Shown here: one piece after another, positions 45,923 through 53,951 of the stretch | Layout of the letters: the number at the start of each line of letters is the position of its first letter | Numbering within the stretch: the stretch's first letter is position 1 | Source of the DNA: Chersky-840 sp963811775 | GTDB taxonomy: Bacteria; Actinomycetota; Acidimicrobiia; Acidimicrobiales; UBA8190 | Assembly (NCBI GenBank): GCA_963811775.1 | Contig: CAWESO010000008.1 | Span: 186,001-250,000, forward strand | DNA length: 64,000 bases | Direction of reading: 5' to 3' | Translations under genes and position numbers: made by a program | The notes under the pieces: generated by a model | The model's input: only the letters and a program-made list of their open reading frames with translations | Databases searched by the model: none | What the model was told of the DNA's origin: nothing

Positions 45923-46807
45923 CGCGGCGGCGCGCCGGGGCCGGCGAGCGCCCTGTCCCCCCGTGCCGACGAGCGCCGGCTTGGCGCCGAGCGCGGCCCG
46001 GTCGGCTCGGCGGGGGGTGCGCCGACCGGTGGCGGCGCGCCGTGCATCGGGCGCGCCGTGCGCCGCGGGGCGCGCCGCGGGACCCGCGGCCGCGGGCCGT
46101 TGTGCCACCAGGCGCCGGGCCAGGGCGACGCCGGCGTCGTAGCCGGGGACCTCCGAGGCGTCGAGGGTGAGGCGATGGCGCTCGAGGGTCGCCTCGTCCC
46201 CGCGCGCCGCGGGCCCGGTGAGCGCGGCCACGGGACCGAGCTCGGCCACGTCGGTCATCGCGGCGCGCGCCAGGCCGAGGAAGGTGTCGAGGTCGAGGCC
46301 GGCCGAGGCCGCCACCCGCTCCACCTGGCCCATGAGCGCCACCAGGTGATTCGAGGCGATGCACGCCGCGGCGTGATAGGCGGGGCGGTGCTCGTCGTCG
46401 ACGACCACGACCGACCCCCCGAGCACGCCGGCGAGCTCGGCGGCCACCGGGTCACCGGCCACGGCGAAGGTGATCCCGCTGCGCAGGCGGACCCGGCCCA
46501 CCTCGGCGGAGGGCAGGGGCACGAGCGGGTGCAGCGACGCCCGGCGGGGATGGGTGGCGAGCACGTCGAGCCCGAGCGCTCCCGACAGGTGGAGGACGAC
46601 GGTGCCCGGAACGGGCACGACGCGGGCGGAAACCTCGGCGAGCGCCGCATCGGTGGTCGCGATCACGAGGACGTCGACGCCCCGGGCGGCACCGGCCACG
46701 TCGTCATGGCGCCCCAGGAGCTCCCGCACGTCGCATCCGGCGTCGGCGAGCGCCGCAGCCAGGGAACGACCAGCCCTTCCCGGACCGATCAGTCGGACAG
46801 TTGTCAC
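45575..46807 (-). CDS. Rossmann/DUF2520 protein, read through in frame into PanC
   Basis: Residues 1-225 form a Rossmann-like NAD(P)-binding domain with DUF2520: TVRLIGPGRAGRSLAAALADAG, VLVIATTDAALAEVSARV, PGTVVLHLSGALGLDVLA, and HAAACIASNHLVALMGQVERVA. Relatives resemble ketopantoate or pyrroline carboxylate reductases and usually lie just upstream of panC. Here no stop codon follows: an Ala/Arg/Pro-rich linker of about 70 residues leads straight into PanC residues. It is either a fusion or a lost stop. GTG 46807 has GAGAGG 7 nt upstream. The last 10 residues follow the PanC frameshift and are not meaningful. Confidence 0.75.
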   Translation of the reverse strand: MTTVRLIGPGRAGRSLAAALADAGCDVRELLGRHDDVAGAARGVDVLVIATTDAALAEVSARVVPVPGTVVLHLSGALGLDVLATHPRRASLHPLVPLPSAEVGRVRLRSGITFAVAGDPVAAELAGVLGGSVVVVDDEHRPAYHAAACIASNHLVALMGQVERVAASAGLDLDTFLGLARAAMTDVAELGPVAALTGPAARGDEATLERHRLTLDASEVPGYDAGVALARRLVAQRPAAAGPAARPAAHGAPDARRAATGRRTPRRADRAALGAKPALVGTGGQGARRPRRAAAVRVVHSAAQFSAALDAERALGRSVGLVPTMGALHAGHRSLVERAVAECDIVAVTVFVNPLQFNDAADLAAYPRDLDADVALARSAGASVVFAPPVEEMYPAPSRRAWRRRCTSRA

Positions 46808-46867
46808 CAGACACCTCTCTGCGCTCCAGCCCCTCACCGAGGGTGCCGGTCGCTCCAGGCGATCGGA

Positions 46868-47326
46868 TCAGTACCCGGCCAGTGTACCCACGATTTCGAC
46901 CGCTCCACCAGCCCTCTTTCGGGCACCGGGGGGGACGAGATCGGGCGCCAGCTCGGCCAGCGGCTCGACCACGAAACGTCGTTCCCACATGCGGGGATGG
47001 GGGACCACGAGGTCCTCGTCCTCGACCACCTCGTCGCCCACCAGGAGCACGTCGACGTCCAAGGTGCGTGGGCCCCAGCGCACCTCGCGCCGGCGCTGCG
47101 CCGCGTCCTCGAGCCGACGGGCCAGGGCCAACAGCTCGCGGGCCCCGAGCCCGGTGTCGAGCTCGACCACCACGTTGAGGTACGGGCCCTGGCCCTCGGG
47201 GCCCCCGACGGGCTCGGTCTCGTACAACCGCGACACGGCCACCACGTCGGGCAGCGCCTCGACGGCCCGGGCCAGGTACCCCTGGCGGTCGCCCAGGTTG
47301 GACCCGAGGCCGAGGAAGGCCCGCAC
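46868..47326 (-). CDS. folK: 2-amino-4-hydroxy-6-hydroxymethyldihydropteridine diphosphokinase (FolK)
   Basis: Pyrophosphorylates the pterin in folate synthesis. The 152-residue protein has FLGLGSNLGDRQGYLARA, SRLYETEPVGGPEGQGPYLNVV, and RWGPRTLDVDVLLVGDEVVEDEDLVVPHPRM, with both metal-binding Asp residues. It starts 2 bp from the folB stop. Confidence 0.96.
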   Translation of the reverse strand: MRAFLGLGSNLGDRQGYLARAVEALPDVVAVSRLYETEPVGGPEGQGPYLNVVVELDTGLGARELLALARRLEDAAQRRREVRWGPRTLDVDVLLVGDEVVEDEDLVVPHPRMWERRFVVEPLAELAPDLVPPGARKRAGGAVEIVGTLAGY

Positions 47327-47328
47327 CC

Positions 47329-47748
47329 TCAGCCCGGGCGCGGCGCCGCGCCGGGGCCCGGGGACGACGGGGCCGGGTCCCGACGGCGGTGGAGGCGGAC
47401 GCCGGTCGAGTCGACGGGGGCGGTGACGGGGGGGCGGAGCTTGCGCACCGTCACGGTGACCTGGTCGACGGCGGGGTCCTCGAGGACGCGCGTGGCGATG
47501 GCGGCGGCGAGGGTCTCGAGGAGCCGACGGGGCGGCCCGGCGATGACAGCCAGCGCGGCGTCGACGGCCGCGGCGTAGTCGGCGCTGTCACCGAGGTCGT
47601 CGCTCGACACCGCCGGCGCCAGGTCGAGGTACAGGTCGAGGTCGACCTCGAAGGGCTGCGGCCGCGTCTGCTCCTCGGGCAGCACGCCGTGGACCCCCTC
47701 GGCGCGCAGCCCCCGCACCTCGATGCGGTCCGCCCCGCCGCCAGCCAC
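47329..47748 (-). CDS. folB: Dihydroneopterin aldolase (FolB)
   Basis: Aldolase that makes 6-hydroxymethyl-dihydropterin. The 139-residue protein has DRIEVRGLRAEGVHGVLPEE, FEVDLDLYLDLAPA, DSADYAAAVDAALAVI and RLLETLAAAIATRVLED, with Glu in the LLE motif. The last 25 residues are a low-complexity tail. GTG 47748 gives the normal N-terminus; the ribosome site is weak. Confidence 0.92.
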   Translation of the reverse strand: MAGGGADRIEVRGLRAEGVHGVLPEEQTRPQPFEVDLDLYLDLAPAVSSDDLGDSADYAAAVDAALAVIAGPPRRLLETLAAAIATRVLEDPAVDQVTVTVRKLRPPVTAPVDSTGVRLHRRRDPAPSSPGPGAAPRPG

Positions 47749-47776
47749 GCCGCGCCCCGCTCGTTCGGGAGTCGGG

Positions 47777-48289
47777 TCAGGTGGCGCCGGGGACGCCGAG
47801 CTCCGACGCCCGGGCCACCATGTCCAGGCCCGGGGGCCCCATGGGGTGGCCGACGAGGCGCTCGACCACGGCGATGGACTGCGGGCCCCCCGGCAGCCGC
47901 CCGCTCCACAGGAGGTAGCCGCCCACCACGCCCATGAGCCGGTCGCCGAGCTCCTCTTGGTGCACGAGGAGGCGCTCACCCCCGTGCAGCCAGGTGTCGA
48001 GGTTGCGGTACAGGTCGACGAGCGTCTCGCGCACGTCGCCCGAGGAGGCCAGGGGGAAGTGCGACCACACCAGCTCGCCCTCGTCGTAGGCGGCCAGGTT
48101 GTGCGGGGATGGCAGCAGCGACACCACCCGGGTGAAGCCCTGCACCCGCAGCCAGATGATCTCCTCCTGCCGGCGGACGCGTCGATGGTTGGGCGCGAAC
48201 CCCCCGGGGCGCTCGCTGACCGCCAGCTGGTCTTTCACGATCCACGTGAAGTTGCGCGGGGGGATCCCCGCCGCCCACTTCCCTTTCAC
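47777..48289 (-). CDS. Tyrosine/dual-specificity phosphatase-like protein lacking the catalytic Cys
   Basis: A 170-residue protein. RNFTWIVKDQLAVSERPGG, EEIIWLRVQGFTRVVSLLPS and WSHFPLASSGDVRETLVDLY follow the order of the dual-specificity phosphatase fold (start strand, general acid region, helix). Where the P-loop HCxxGxxR should be stands LLVHQEELGDRLMG: Arg and the spacing remain, Cys is Gln. So the fold is inferred to be a pseudophosphatase. It lies within the folate operon between folB and folP. Confidence 0.55.
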   Translation of the reverse strand: MKGKWAAGIPPRNFTWIVKDQLAVSERPGGFAPNHRRVRRQEEIIWLRVQGFTRVVSLLPSPHNLAAYDEGELVWSHFPLASSGDVRETLVDLYRNLDTWLHGGERLLVHQEELGDRLMGVVGGYLLWSGRLPGGPQSIAVVERLVGHPMGPPGLDMVARASELGVPGAT

Positions 48290-48392
48290 CTGTCGCCCCT
48301 TGTCGTCTTCGACCGCCGTCTCACCGGGCCAGGACTACCAGAACGACGGGCCCCGGCGCGCCACGTCCGGTCCGTGGCCCCCGGGACCCTGC

Positions 48393-49205
48393 TCACCGCG
48401 CCACCGCCCGGGCCGGCCCCGGGGCCAGGCGTGTCGTCCCCACCAGGGTGGCGGCCTCGGTCGCACTGGACACGTCGTGGACCCGGACCATGGCCGCGCC
48501 CGCCAGCATGGCCCAGGTGGCGGTGGCGATCGATCCCGCCAGGCGGTCGGCCATGGGCGCGGGCTCGGCCCCGGGGCCCGCGGCCAGACGCCCCAGGAAG
48601 CTCTTGCGACTGGTCCCCACGAGCACGGGGAAGCCCTCGGCCACGAGGTCGGGAAGATGGTGCAGAAGCGCCAGGTTGTGGTCCACGGTCTTGCCGAAGC
48701 CGATGCCCGGGTCGACCCAGACCTCGTGCACCCCGGCCTCCAGCGCGGCGTGCGCCCGGGCGCAGAGGTAGCCGTGCACCTCGGCCACCACGTCGTCGTA
48801 GCGCGGCGCGGCCTGCATGGTGCGGGGCTCGCCCTGTTTGTGCATGGCCACCCACCCCACGCCCGACTCCGCCGCCACCGGCCACAACGACGCCGAGACA
48901 TCGTTGATGAGCGTCGCCCCGGCCGCCACCGCGGCCTCGGCCACGGCTCGCTTCACCGTGTCGACCGACACCCGCACATGCGGCGCCAGGGCCTCGACGA
49001 CCCGCACCACGCGCCGCAGCTCCTCGCGCTCGGTCACGGGCTCGGCCCCGGGTCGGGTCGACTCGCCCCCCACGTCTACGACCGCCGCGCCGTGGCGCGC
49101 CATCTCGAGACCGTGGGCGACGGCGCGCTCCGGGTCGAAGAACAGGCCGCCGTCGGAGAACGAGTCCGGGGTGACGTTGAGCACACCCATGACCCGAGGG
49201 ACCAT
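48393..49205 (-). CDS. folP: Dihydropteroate synthase (FolP)
   Basis: Condenses pterin pyrophosphate with p-aminobenzoate; the sulfonamide target. The 270-residue protein shows VMGVLNVTPDSFSDGGLFFD, VVDVGGESTRPGAEPV, LINDVSASLWP, VWVDPGIGFGKTVDHNLALL, and VLVGTSRKSFLGRL. All ligand loops are intact. It follows folE on the same strand. Confidence 0.96.
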   Translation of the reverse strand: MVPRVMGVLNVTPDSFSDGGLFFDPERAVAHGLEMARHGAAVVDVGGESTRPGAEPVTEREELRRVVRVVEALAPHVRVSVDTVKRAVAEAAVAAGATLINDVSASLWPVAAESGVGWVAMHKQGEPRTMQAAPRYDDVVAEVHGYLCARAHAALEAGVHEVWVDPGIGFGKTVDHNLALLHHLPDLVAEGFPVLVGTSRKSFLGRLAAGPGAEPAPMADRLAGSIATATWAMLAGAAMVRVHDVSSATEAATLVGTTRLAPGPARAVAR

Positions 49206-49272
49206 GCCCGTAGGTTAGGGCCGGCTCCTCGGCCCCGGAGGCGGGGAATGCCGAGGGTGGGGCCACCCCGTC

Positions 49273-49842
49273 TCAGCGGCCGTGCACGTACTGCATGGCT
49301 TCGGCCCGGGTCCGGGGATCGTCCCGGAACAGGCCGCGGACGGCCGAGGTGATGGTGAGGGTCCCGGGCTTCTTCACGCCGCGCATCGACATGCACAGGT
49401 GTTCGGCCTCGACGACGACGAGGACGCCGCGGGGCTCGAGGGCTTTCTCCATGGTGTCGGCGATCTGCGTCGTCATGCGCTCTTGGACCTGGAGGCGCCG
49501 GGCGTAGACGTCGACGAGGCGGGCCAGCTTCGACAGCCCCGTCATCCGCCCGTCCTCGCCGGGGATGTAGCCCACGTGCGCCTTGCCCATGAACGGCACC
49601 ATGTGGTGCTCGCACAGCGACGCGAACGGGATGTCGCGCACCATGACCATCTCGTCGTGGTCGGCGGCGAAGCTCACCGTCAGATGGCTCTCGGGATCCT
49701 CGTCGACGCCGGCGAACAATTCTTCGTACATCGCCGCCACCCGGCGCGGCGTGGCCCGCAGTCCCTCCCGGCCCCGGTCCTCCCCGATGGCGTCGAGCAG
49801 CTCGCCGACGAGCTGTTCGACTCGGGCGCGGTCGACGGTCAC
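49273..49842 (-). CDS. folE: GTP cyclohydrolase I (FolE)
   Basis: First step of folate synthesis, opening GTP. The 189-residue protein contains IGEDRGREGLRATPRRVAAMY, the zinc ligand FASLCEHHMVPFMGKAHVGYIP (in parts) and EAEHLCMSMRGVKKPG. Complete. GTG 49842 begins VTVDRARVEQLV, 10 bp beyond the hpt stop; in most actinobacteria ftsH sits between these two genes. Confidence 0.96.
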   Translation of the reverse strand: MTVDRARVEQLVGELLDAIGEDRGREGLRATPRRVAAMYEELFAGVDEDPESHLTVSFAADHDEMVMVRDIPFASLCEHHMVPFMGKAHVGYIPGEDGRMTGLSKLARLVDVYARRLQVQERMTTQIADTMEKALEPRGVLVVVEAEHLCMSMRGVKKPGTLTITSAVRGLFRDDPRTRAEAMQYVHGR

Positions 49843-49852
49843 GGCACCGGCG

Positions 49853-50464
49853 TCAGTCGACGGGGATCGGGCCCTGGTAGACCCGGATGTCAGGGACGTT
49901 GCGGTACCGCTCGGCCACATCGAGCCCGTACCCCACCACGAAGTCGGGGGGGATGCGGAACCCGACGTAGCGCAGGTCGAGCTTGGCCCGCTGCCGGCCC
50001 TCTTTCACCAGGAGCGCGCACACCTCGAGACTGGCCGGGTGCCGGGCGAGCAGGCTCCGGCGCAGGTACGACAGGGTGAGCCCGCTGTCGACGATGTCCT
50101 CCACCACGAGGACGTGCCGATCGGTCAGGTCGGAGTCGAGGTCCTTCACGATGCGCACCACACCGCTCGTCGTGGTGGCCGACCCGTACGACGCCACCGC
50201 CATGACGTCGACCTCCACCGGCAGCTGGATGGCGCGGGCCAGATCGCTCATGAAGACGAACGCACCCTTCAACACACCCACGAGCAGCGGAGGCCGGCCG
50301 TCGTAGTCGGCGGTGAGCTCGTCGCCGAGCTCCGTCACCCGTTTCTGCAGGACGTCCTCGGCCACCACGATCTGACCCAGGTCCGGGTCGTCGCGCCACC
50401 GGTCGCTGATCACCGTCGCACCGGCGGGCCCTTGGCGCGTCCATCGGTCATCGGGCGCCGACAC
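49853..50464 (-). CDS. hpt: Hypoxanthine phosphoribosyltransferase
   Basis: Purine salvage, making IMP or GMP from the base and PRPP. The 203-residue protein has the PRPP loop HVLVVEDIVDSGLTLSYL, PLLVGVLKGAFVFMSDLARA and LLVKEGRQRAKLDLRYVGF, PDFVVGYGLDVAERYRN. GTG 50464 overlaps the 3' end of tilS by 17 bp. A 25-residue N-terminal extension precedes homology. Confidence 0.94.
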   Translation of the reverse strand: MSAPDDRWTRQGPAGATVISDRWRDDPDLGQIVVAEDVLQKRVTELGDELTADYDGRPPLLVGVLKGAFVFMSDLARAIQLPVEVDVMAVASYGSATTTSGVVRIVKDLDSDLTDRHVLVVEDIVDSGLTLSYLRRSLLARHPASLEVCALLVKEGRQRAKLDLRYVGFRIPPDFVVGYGLDVAERYRNVPDIRVYQGPIPVD

Positions 50465-51473
50465 TACCCGACGCCTCTGGCGGCACCGGCGCCGAGGAGA
50501 GCGCCCCGCGCGCCCGGCGCACCCGGGTGCCGGGGGCGACGTCGGTGGCCCCTATCTGCCCCCGGGCCACGGCCAGGACCCGCTCCACCGCGGCGAGGTC
50601 GGGGGGATGGGGGGCGTCGCCGCGCAGCCAGCGGCGCGTGGCCCGGCGGGCCAGGGGGGCGGGGGCCGCGCCGAGCGCCTTGGCGTCGGCTGGGTCGAGG
50701 GCGGCCGCGAGCTCCTCGAGCAGCCCGGCCTCGTCGGCCAGGAGAGCGGCCTGGCGGGCCAGGACCGGCACCAGGTCGCGCCCGGCGATGGCATTGGCGA
50801 GCGGCAGCAGCTCGTGGCGGATGCGGTTGCGCACGAAGCGGCGGTCGTCGTTGGAGGGGTCGCGCACGGGCTCGAGGGCGAGGGCGCCACACAGCGCCTG
50901 GGTCTGGGCCCGACGCAGGGCGAGGATCGGGTGGGCGGGGCCGGGGTGCATGGCCGCCAGCCCGTCGAGGCCCGACCCCCGCAGGAGGTTCACGAGGACG
51001 GTCTCGGCCTGGTCGTCCATGGTGTGGCCGGTGGCGGCGCCCTCGGGCAGGGCGGCGCGGCGCGCGGCGCGGGCGCGCGCTTCGAGGTTCGGTCCGGGCT
51101 CGAGGTCCACCCGCACGGCGACGAATTGCGCCCCGAGGCGGGTGGCGGCCTCGGCCACGACGTCGGCTTCGGCCCCCGATCCCGGGCGCAGACCGTGGTC
51201 GACGTGGACCGCGGTCACCGCACACCCCGCGGCGAGGGCCAGGGCCATGAGCGCGAGGGAATCGGCGCCGCCGGACACCGCGCAGGTGAGCGGGGCCCCG
51301 GGGACGGGGAAGGTACAGGCGCCGAGCAGGCCGACGACGGTGGCCTCGGCGGGCCGACCGTGGTGCGCCTCGGGCCGGTCACCGTCGGGCCGGTCACCGT
51401 CGGGCCGGTCACCGTCGGGCCGGTCGCCGTCGGGCCGGTGACCGTCGGGCCGGTCGCCCCGGGGCCCGGCCAT
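50448..51473 (-). CDS. tilS: tRNA(Ile)-lysidine synthetase (TilS)
   Basis: Converts C34 of the CAU-anticodon tRNA-Ile to lysidine so that it reads AUA. The 341-residue protein has the PP-loop CAVSGGADSLALMALAL, ATGHTMDDQAETVLVNLLRGSGLDGLAAM, and RFVRNRIRHELLP. The short C-terminal domain is usual for actinobacteria. Unusual: residues 7-34 are five to six DRPDG-type repeats from a 15-bp tandem array. ATG 51473 overlaps the metalloprotease-like gene by 4 bp; the true start may lie after the repeats. Confidence 0.93.
   Translation of the reverse strand: MAGPRGDRPDGHRPDGDRPDGDRPDGDRPDGDRPEAHHGRPAEATVVGLLGACTFPVPGAPLTCAVSGGADSLALMALALAAGCAVTAVHVDHGLRPGSGAEADVVAEAATRLGAQFVAVRVDLEPGPNLEARARAARRAALPEGAATGHTMDDQAETVLVNLLRGSGLDGLAAMHPGPAHPILALRRAQTQALCGALALEPVRDPSNDDRRFVRNRIRHELLPLANAIAGRDLVPVLARQAALLADEAGLLEELAAALDPADAKALGAAPAPLARRATRRWLRGDAPHPPDLAAVERVLAVARGQIGATDVAPGTRVRRARGALSSAPVPPEASGSVGAR
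51371..51460. repeat. Six 15-bp tandem repeats in the 5' end of tilS
   Basis: Unit CGGGCCGGTCACCGT, six copies in register: 51371-51385, 51386-51400, 51401-51415 perfect; 51416-51430 and 51431-51445 with one change each; 51446-51460 with end changes. In frame on the minus strand each gives the five residues GDRPD in rotation, so slippage by whole units keeps the frame. Confidence 0.92.
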
Positions 51474-52564
51474 CACCCTGTGGCGAGTCGCGCCGGTCCG
51501 ATGCGGGCCACCCACGTCTCGGGGTGGCGGATCTCGTCCATGGTGGGGAGCATCTCGGGCCCCTCCCACACGCGGCTGAGCAGCTCCGGCCCGCCCGACG
51601 CCTCGATGGCGCGGATGAAACGCTCCCCCGCCTCGTACTGGCGCAGCTTCGCCTCGATGCCGACAAGCTGCTGCAACAGCCGTGACGGCAGGCTGGCCCG
51701 ACGGCGGCGCTCGCGCAGGACCCGGGAGAAGATCTCGGCGTCGGGGACGGCGTCGTGGCCGGCGCGGTCCATGGTGATGTCGCCGTGGCCCTCGAGCAGG
51801 CTCATCATGGCCTGGATCCGGTTGATCACCTCGAGCTGCTCGGGAGGGGCGACGAGGCCGAGCATCCCGGCCTCTTCGAGGGGGTTCTTCCCGGCCCGGA
51901 CCGCCGCCGCGGCACGGCGCAACGCGTCGGCGAAGCGGCGCGGGTCGGGCGCCACCCCGGACATGGCCTGGTCGACGAGGGACAGGAAATGGGGGCGCAA
52001 CCACGGGACGCCGGTGAACTGGCACCGGTGGGTGACCTCGTGCAGCGCGATCCACAACCGGAATTGCTTGGCCGGGAAGTTGTGGCGCTTCTCGAGCGCC
52101 ACGATGTTCGGGCCCACGTACGACACGACGCCGCCGGTGTCCTCCCCTTCGGCCAACAGCAGGTCGTACTGCCCCAGGACGCGTGTCGCCATCCATCCGA
52201 GGACGAGGCCCATCTGCGCGCCGGTGGCCCGGCGGGTCGCTCCTGCCAGCGGGCCGTGCAGGGAGCCAGTGTCGAGCTTCTCGAGGACCGGCTCGAGCAG
52301 GCGGCGGAACGACGACACGTTGGCCCGGACCCAGCCGGCCCGGTCGAGCACGAGGGCTCCGGCGCTGCCGGTGGCGGGGCGCAACCCGGTGGCCTCGATC
52401 ACGAGGGCCTCGGCGCGCGTGGTGGCCTCGGAGAAGTCGGCCTCGAGCTGCGCCGTGGTGGCCGCGTCGAGCGTCCCGGCCCCGGGCGGGCCCAGAAGCG
52501 AGCCTCGCGTGCCGACCCACGTGGCGACGCGTTCGGCCACGTCCCACGATACGGGGCTGGTCAC
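51473..52564 (-). CDS. Zinc metalloprotease-like protein (DUF2342 / F420-associated family)
   Basis: A 363-residue protein of the actinobacterial family often found just before tilS and sometimes called coenzyme F420 biosynthesis-associated. It has PNIVALEKRHNFPAKQFRLW followed by ALHEVTHRCQF, an HExxH-like zinc motif with Val-Thr, then VPWLRPHFLSLVDQ and LLEGHGDITMDRAG with another His/Glu-rich segment. Substrate unknown. The ATG overlap with tilS shows cotranscription. Confidence 0.85.
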   Translation of the reverse strand: MTSPVSWDVAERVATWVGTRGSLLGPPGAGTLDAATTAQLEADFSEATTRAEALVIEATGLRPATGSAGALVLDRAGWVRANVSSFRRLLEPVLEKLDTGSLHGPLAGATRRATGAQMGLVLGWMATRVLGQYDLLLAEGEDTGGVVSYVGPNIVALEKRHNFPAKQFRLWIALHEVTHRCQFTGVPWLRPHFLSLVDQAMSGVAPDPRRFADALRRAAAAVRAGKNPLEEAGMLGLVAPPEQLEVINRIQAMMSLLEGHGDITMDRAGHDAVPDAEIFSRVLRERRRRASLPSRLLQQLVGIEAKLRQYEAGERFIRAIEASGGPELLSRVWEGPEMLPTMDEIRHPETWVARIGPARLATG

Positions 52565-52603
52565 GAGCCCCAGTGTAGGGATCGTGAGCCGCCCCCCGCC
52601 TTC

Positions 52604-52810
52604 TCAGGCGATCTTCTTGCCTCTCAGCCGGGGCGTGCTGGGGCTCAGGTGCAGGCAGCAGTACTCGTCGTCGTTGTAGATCGACAGCTTGGTGTCGCAG
52701 CCGGGCTCGGTGCATACCCGGCCCGAGGCGAACGTGCGCGACGGCCGGCCGTACCCCGTGAACGCCGTGGCTCCGATCGGCTGATCGCCAAACTCGGTGC
52801 GGTCTTCCAT
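52604..52810 (-). CDS. Small zinc-finger-like protein
   Basis: A 68-residue protein with VCTEPGCDTKLSIYN and EYCCLHLS: Cys-x4-Cys and Cys-Cys-x-His, enough for one zinc site. Such small proteins are widespread in actinobacteria; function unknown. Start ATG 52810 with GGGAGG upstream. Transcribed with the metalloprotease-like gene (39 bp). Confidence 0.75.
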   Translation of the reverse strand: MEDRTEFGDQPIGATAFTGYGRPSRTFASGRVCTEPGCDTKLSIYNDDEYCCLHLSPSTPRLRGKKIA

Positions 52811-53002
52811 GACCTGGAACCTCCCACCCGTGTGTTGTCTGGCTACCTATCGGCGCCGCGTCCCAGCACAGTGAGGGTGGGAACAGCTCGTTGTGCAATC
52901 GTTGTGAATTACCGCCGGCCGACTGCGTGGCGTGGGAGAATCGGGCTCGGACCGCGTTCGGACAAACCGCCAGGGCGGGCTGCGCCGCCCGGGGTCACCG
53001 GG

Positions 53003-53275
53003 TCAGGTCGTTCGACCCGACTCCTCCCGCCGTTCCTCTTCGCTGATGGCGTCGTGCACGCGCTGGCGCAGGGACTCGGGGACGTGGTCCTTGCAGCGAT
53101 TGGCGATGACCTGGCGGAGCTCGGACTCGAAGTCGAAGGCGTCCAGACACGGCGAGCACTCGTCGAGATGACGTCGGATCTCGGTTCGGCGCTCGTCGGT
53201 GAGCTCACCGTCGAGATAGTGGTAGAGCCGCTCGATCGTCCCGTCGCAATCGACTTCGGACTCTTCTGACGCCAT
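53003..53275 (-). CDS. Zinc-containing anti-sigma factor, RsrA/ZAS family
   Basis: Binds and inhibits the sigma factor encoded 26 bp upstream, releasing it when its thiols are oxidised. The 90-residue protein has Cys10, then His36-x3-Cys40-x2-Cys43 (RRHLDECSPC) and Cys61, the same ligand spacing as RsrA of Streptomyces. The C-terminus is charged. Probable role: thiol-oxidative stress control. Confidence 0.9.
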   Translation of the reverse strand: MASEESEVDCDGTIERLYHYLDGELTDERRTEIRRHLDECSPCLDAFDFESELRQVIANRCKDHVPESLRQRVHDAISEEERREESGRTT

Positions 53276-53301
53276 CTCGTGTCCTCCCCTCAGCCTCGAG
53301 G

Positions 53302-53892
53302 CTAATGCCCGGCCTCGGCGGAACCGACCAAGCCACGCGCCACTGCAAAATCGTGCAACGCCTTCTGGAGCGCCTTTCTTCCCCGGTGGATACGGCTCAT
53401 CACCGTGCCGATGGGCACCTCGGTGATCTCGGCGATCTCCTTGTAGGAGAAACCTTCGACATCGGCCAACAGAACAGCGATCCGGAACGACTCGGGAAGC
53501 GATTCGATGGCCTTCTTCACCTCGTCGTCGGTGAAGTGGTCGAAGACCACGTCCTCGGCTGATCTCCCGACGCCCGCGGCCTGGAGGTCGCCGATGCGGT
53601 GATACAGGTACAGGTCCTCGACGTCCTCGACGTCGGCCTTCTCCGGTCGCCGCTTGGCGGCGCGGTAGCTGTTGATGAAGGTGTTGGTGAGGATCTTGTA
53701 GAGCCAGGCGCGCAGGTTGGTCCCATCCTCGTAGCGGTCGAAGGCGCGGTACGCCTTCAGGAACGTCTCCTGCACGAGGTCCTCGGCGTCGGCCGGGTTC
53801 CGGGTCATGCGCAAGGCCGCGGTGTACAGGGCCTGCATGTGCGGCATGGTGAGCTCAGTGAATCGACCCCGGTCGGCCATGCGTTGCACCAT
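53302..53892 (-). CDS. sigH: ECF sigma factor of the SigR/SigH (ECF12) type
   Basis: Stress sigma factor paired with the anti-sigma factor downstream. The 196-residue protein has region 2 (LYTAALRMTRNPADAEDLVQETFLKAYRAF, RAWLYKILTNTFINSYR) and region 4 (LPESFRIAVLLADVEGFSYKEIAE, VPIGTVMSRIHRGRKAL), with the linker between. ATG 53892 or ATG 53880 could start it. Targets would be thioredoxin and thiol-repair genes, not in the window; autoregulation is usual in the family. Confidence 0.93.
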   Translation of the reverse strand: MVQRMADRGRFTELTMPHMQALYTAALRMTRNPADAEDLVQETFLKAYRAFDRYEDGTNLRAWLYKILTNTFINSYRAAKRRPEKADVEDVEDLYLYHRIGDLQAAGVGRSAEDVVFDHFTDDEVKKAIESLPESFRIAVLLADVEGFSYKEIAEITEVPIGTVMSRIHRGRKALQKALHDFAVARGLVGSAEAGH

Positions 53893-53951
53893 AGTCAGTG
53901 GTTCCGGCGGCGGGTGCCGCACCCGCCGGGGCCGTCCGAGGTGTGTCGCGC

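Noticed and set aside
51371..51460. Regular repeats as a CRISPR array
   Set aside because: The 15-bp units are directly adjacent with no spacers and lie within a coding frame.
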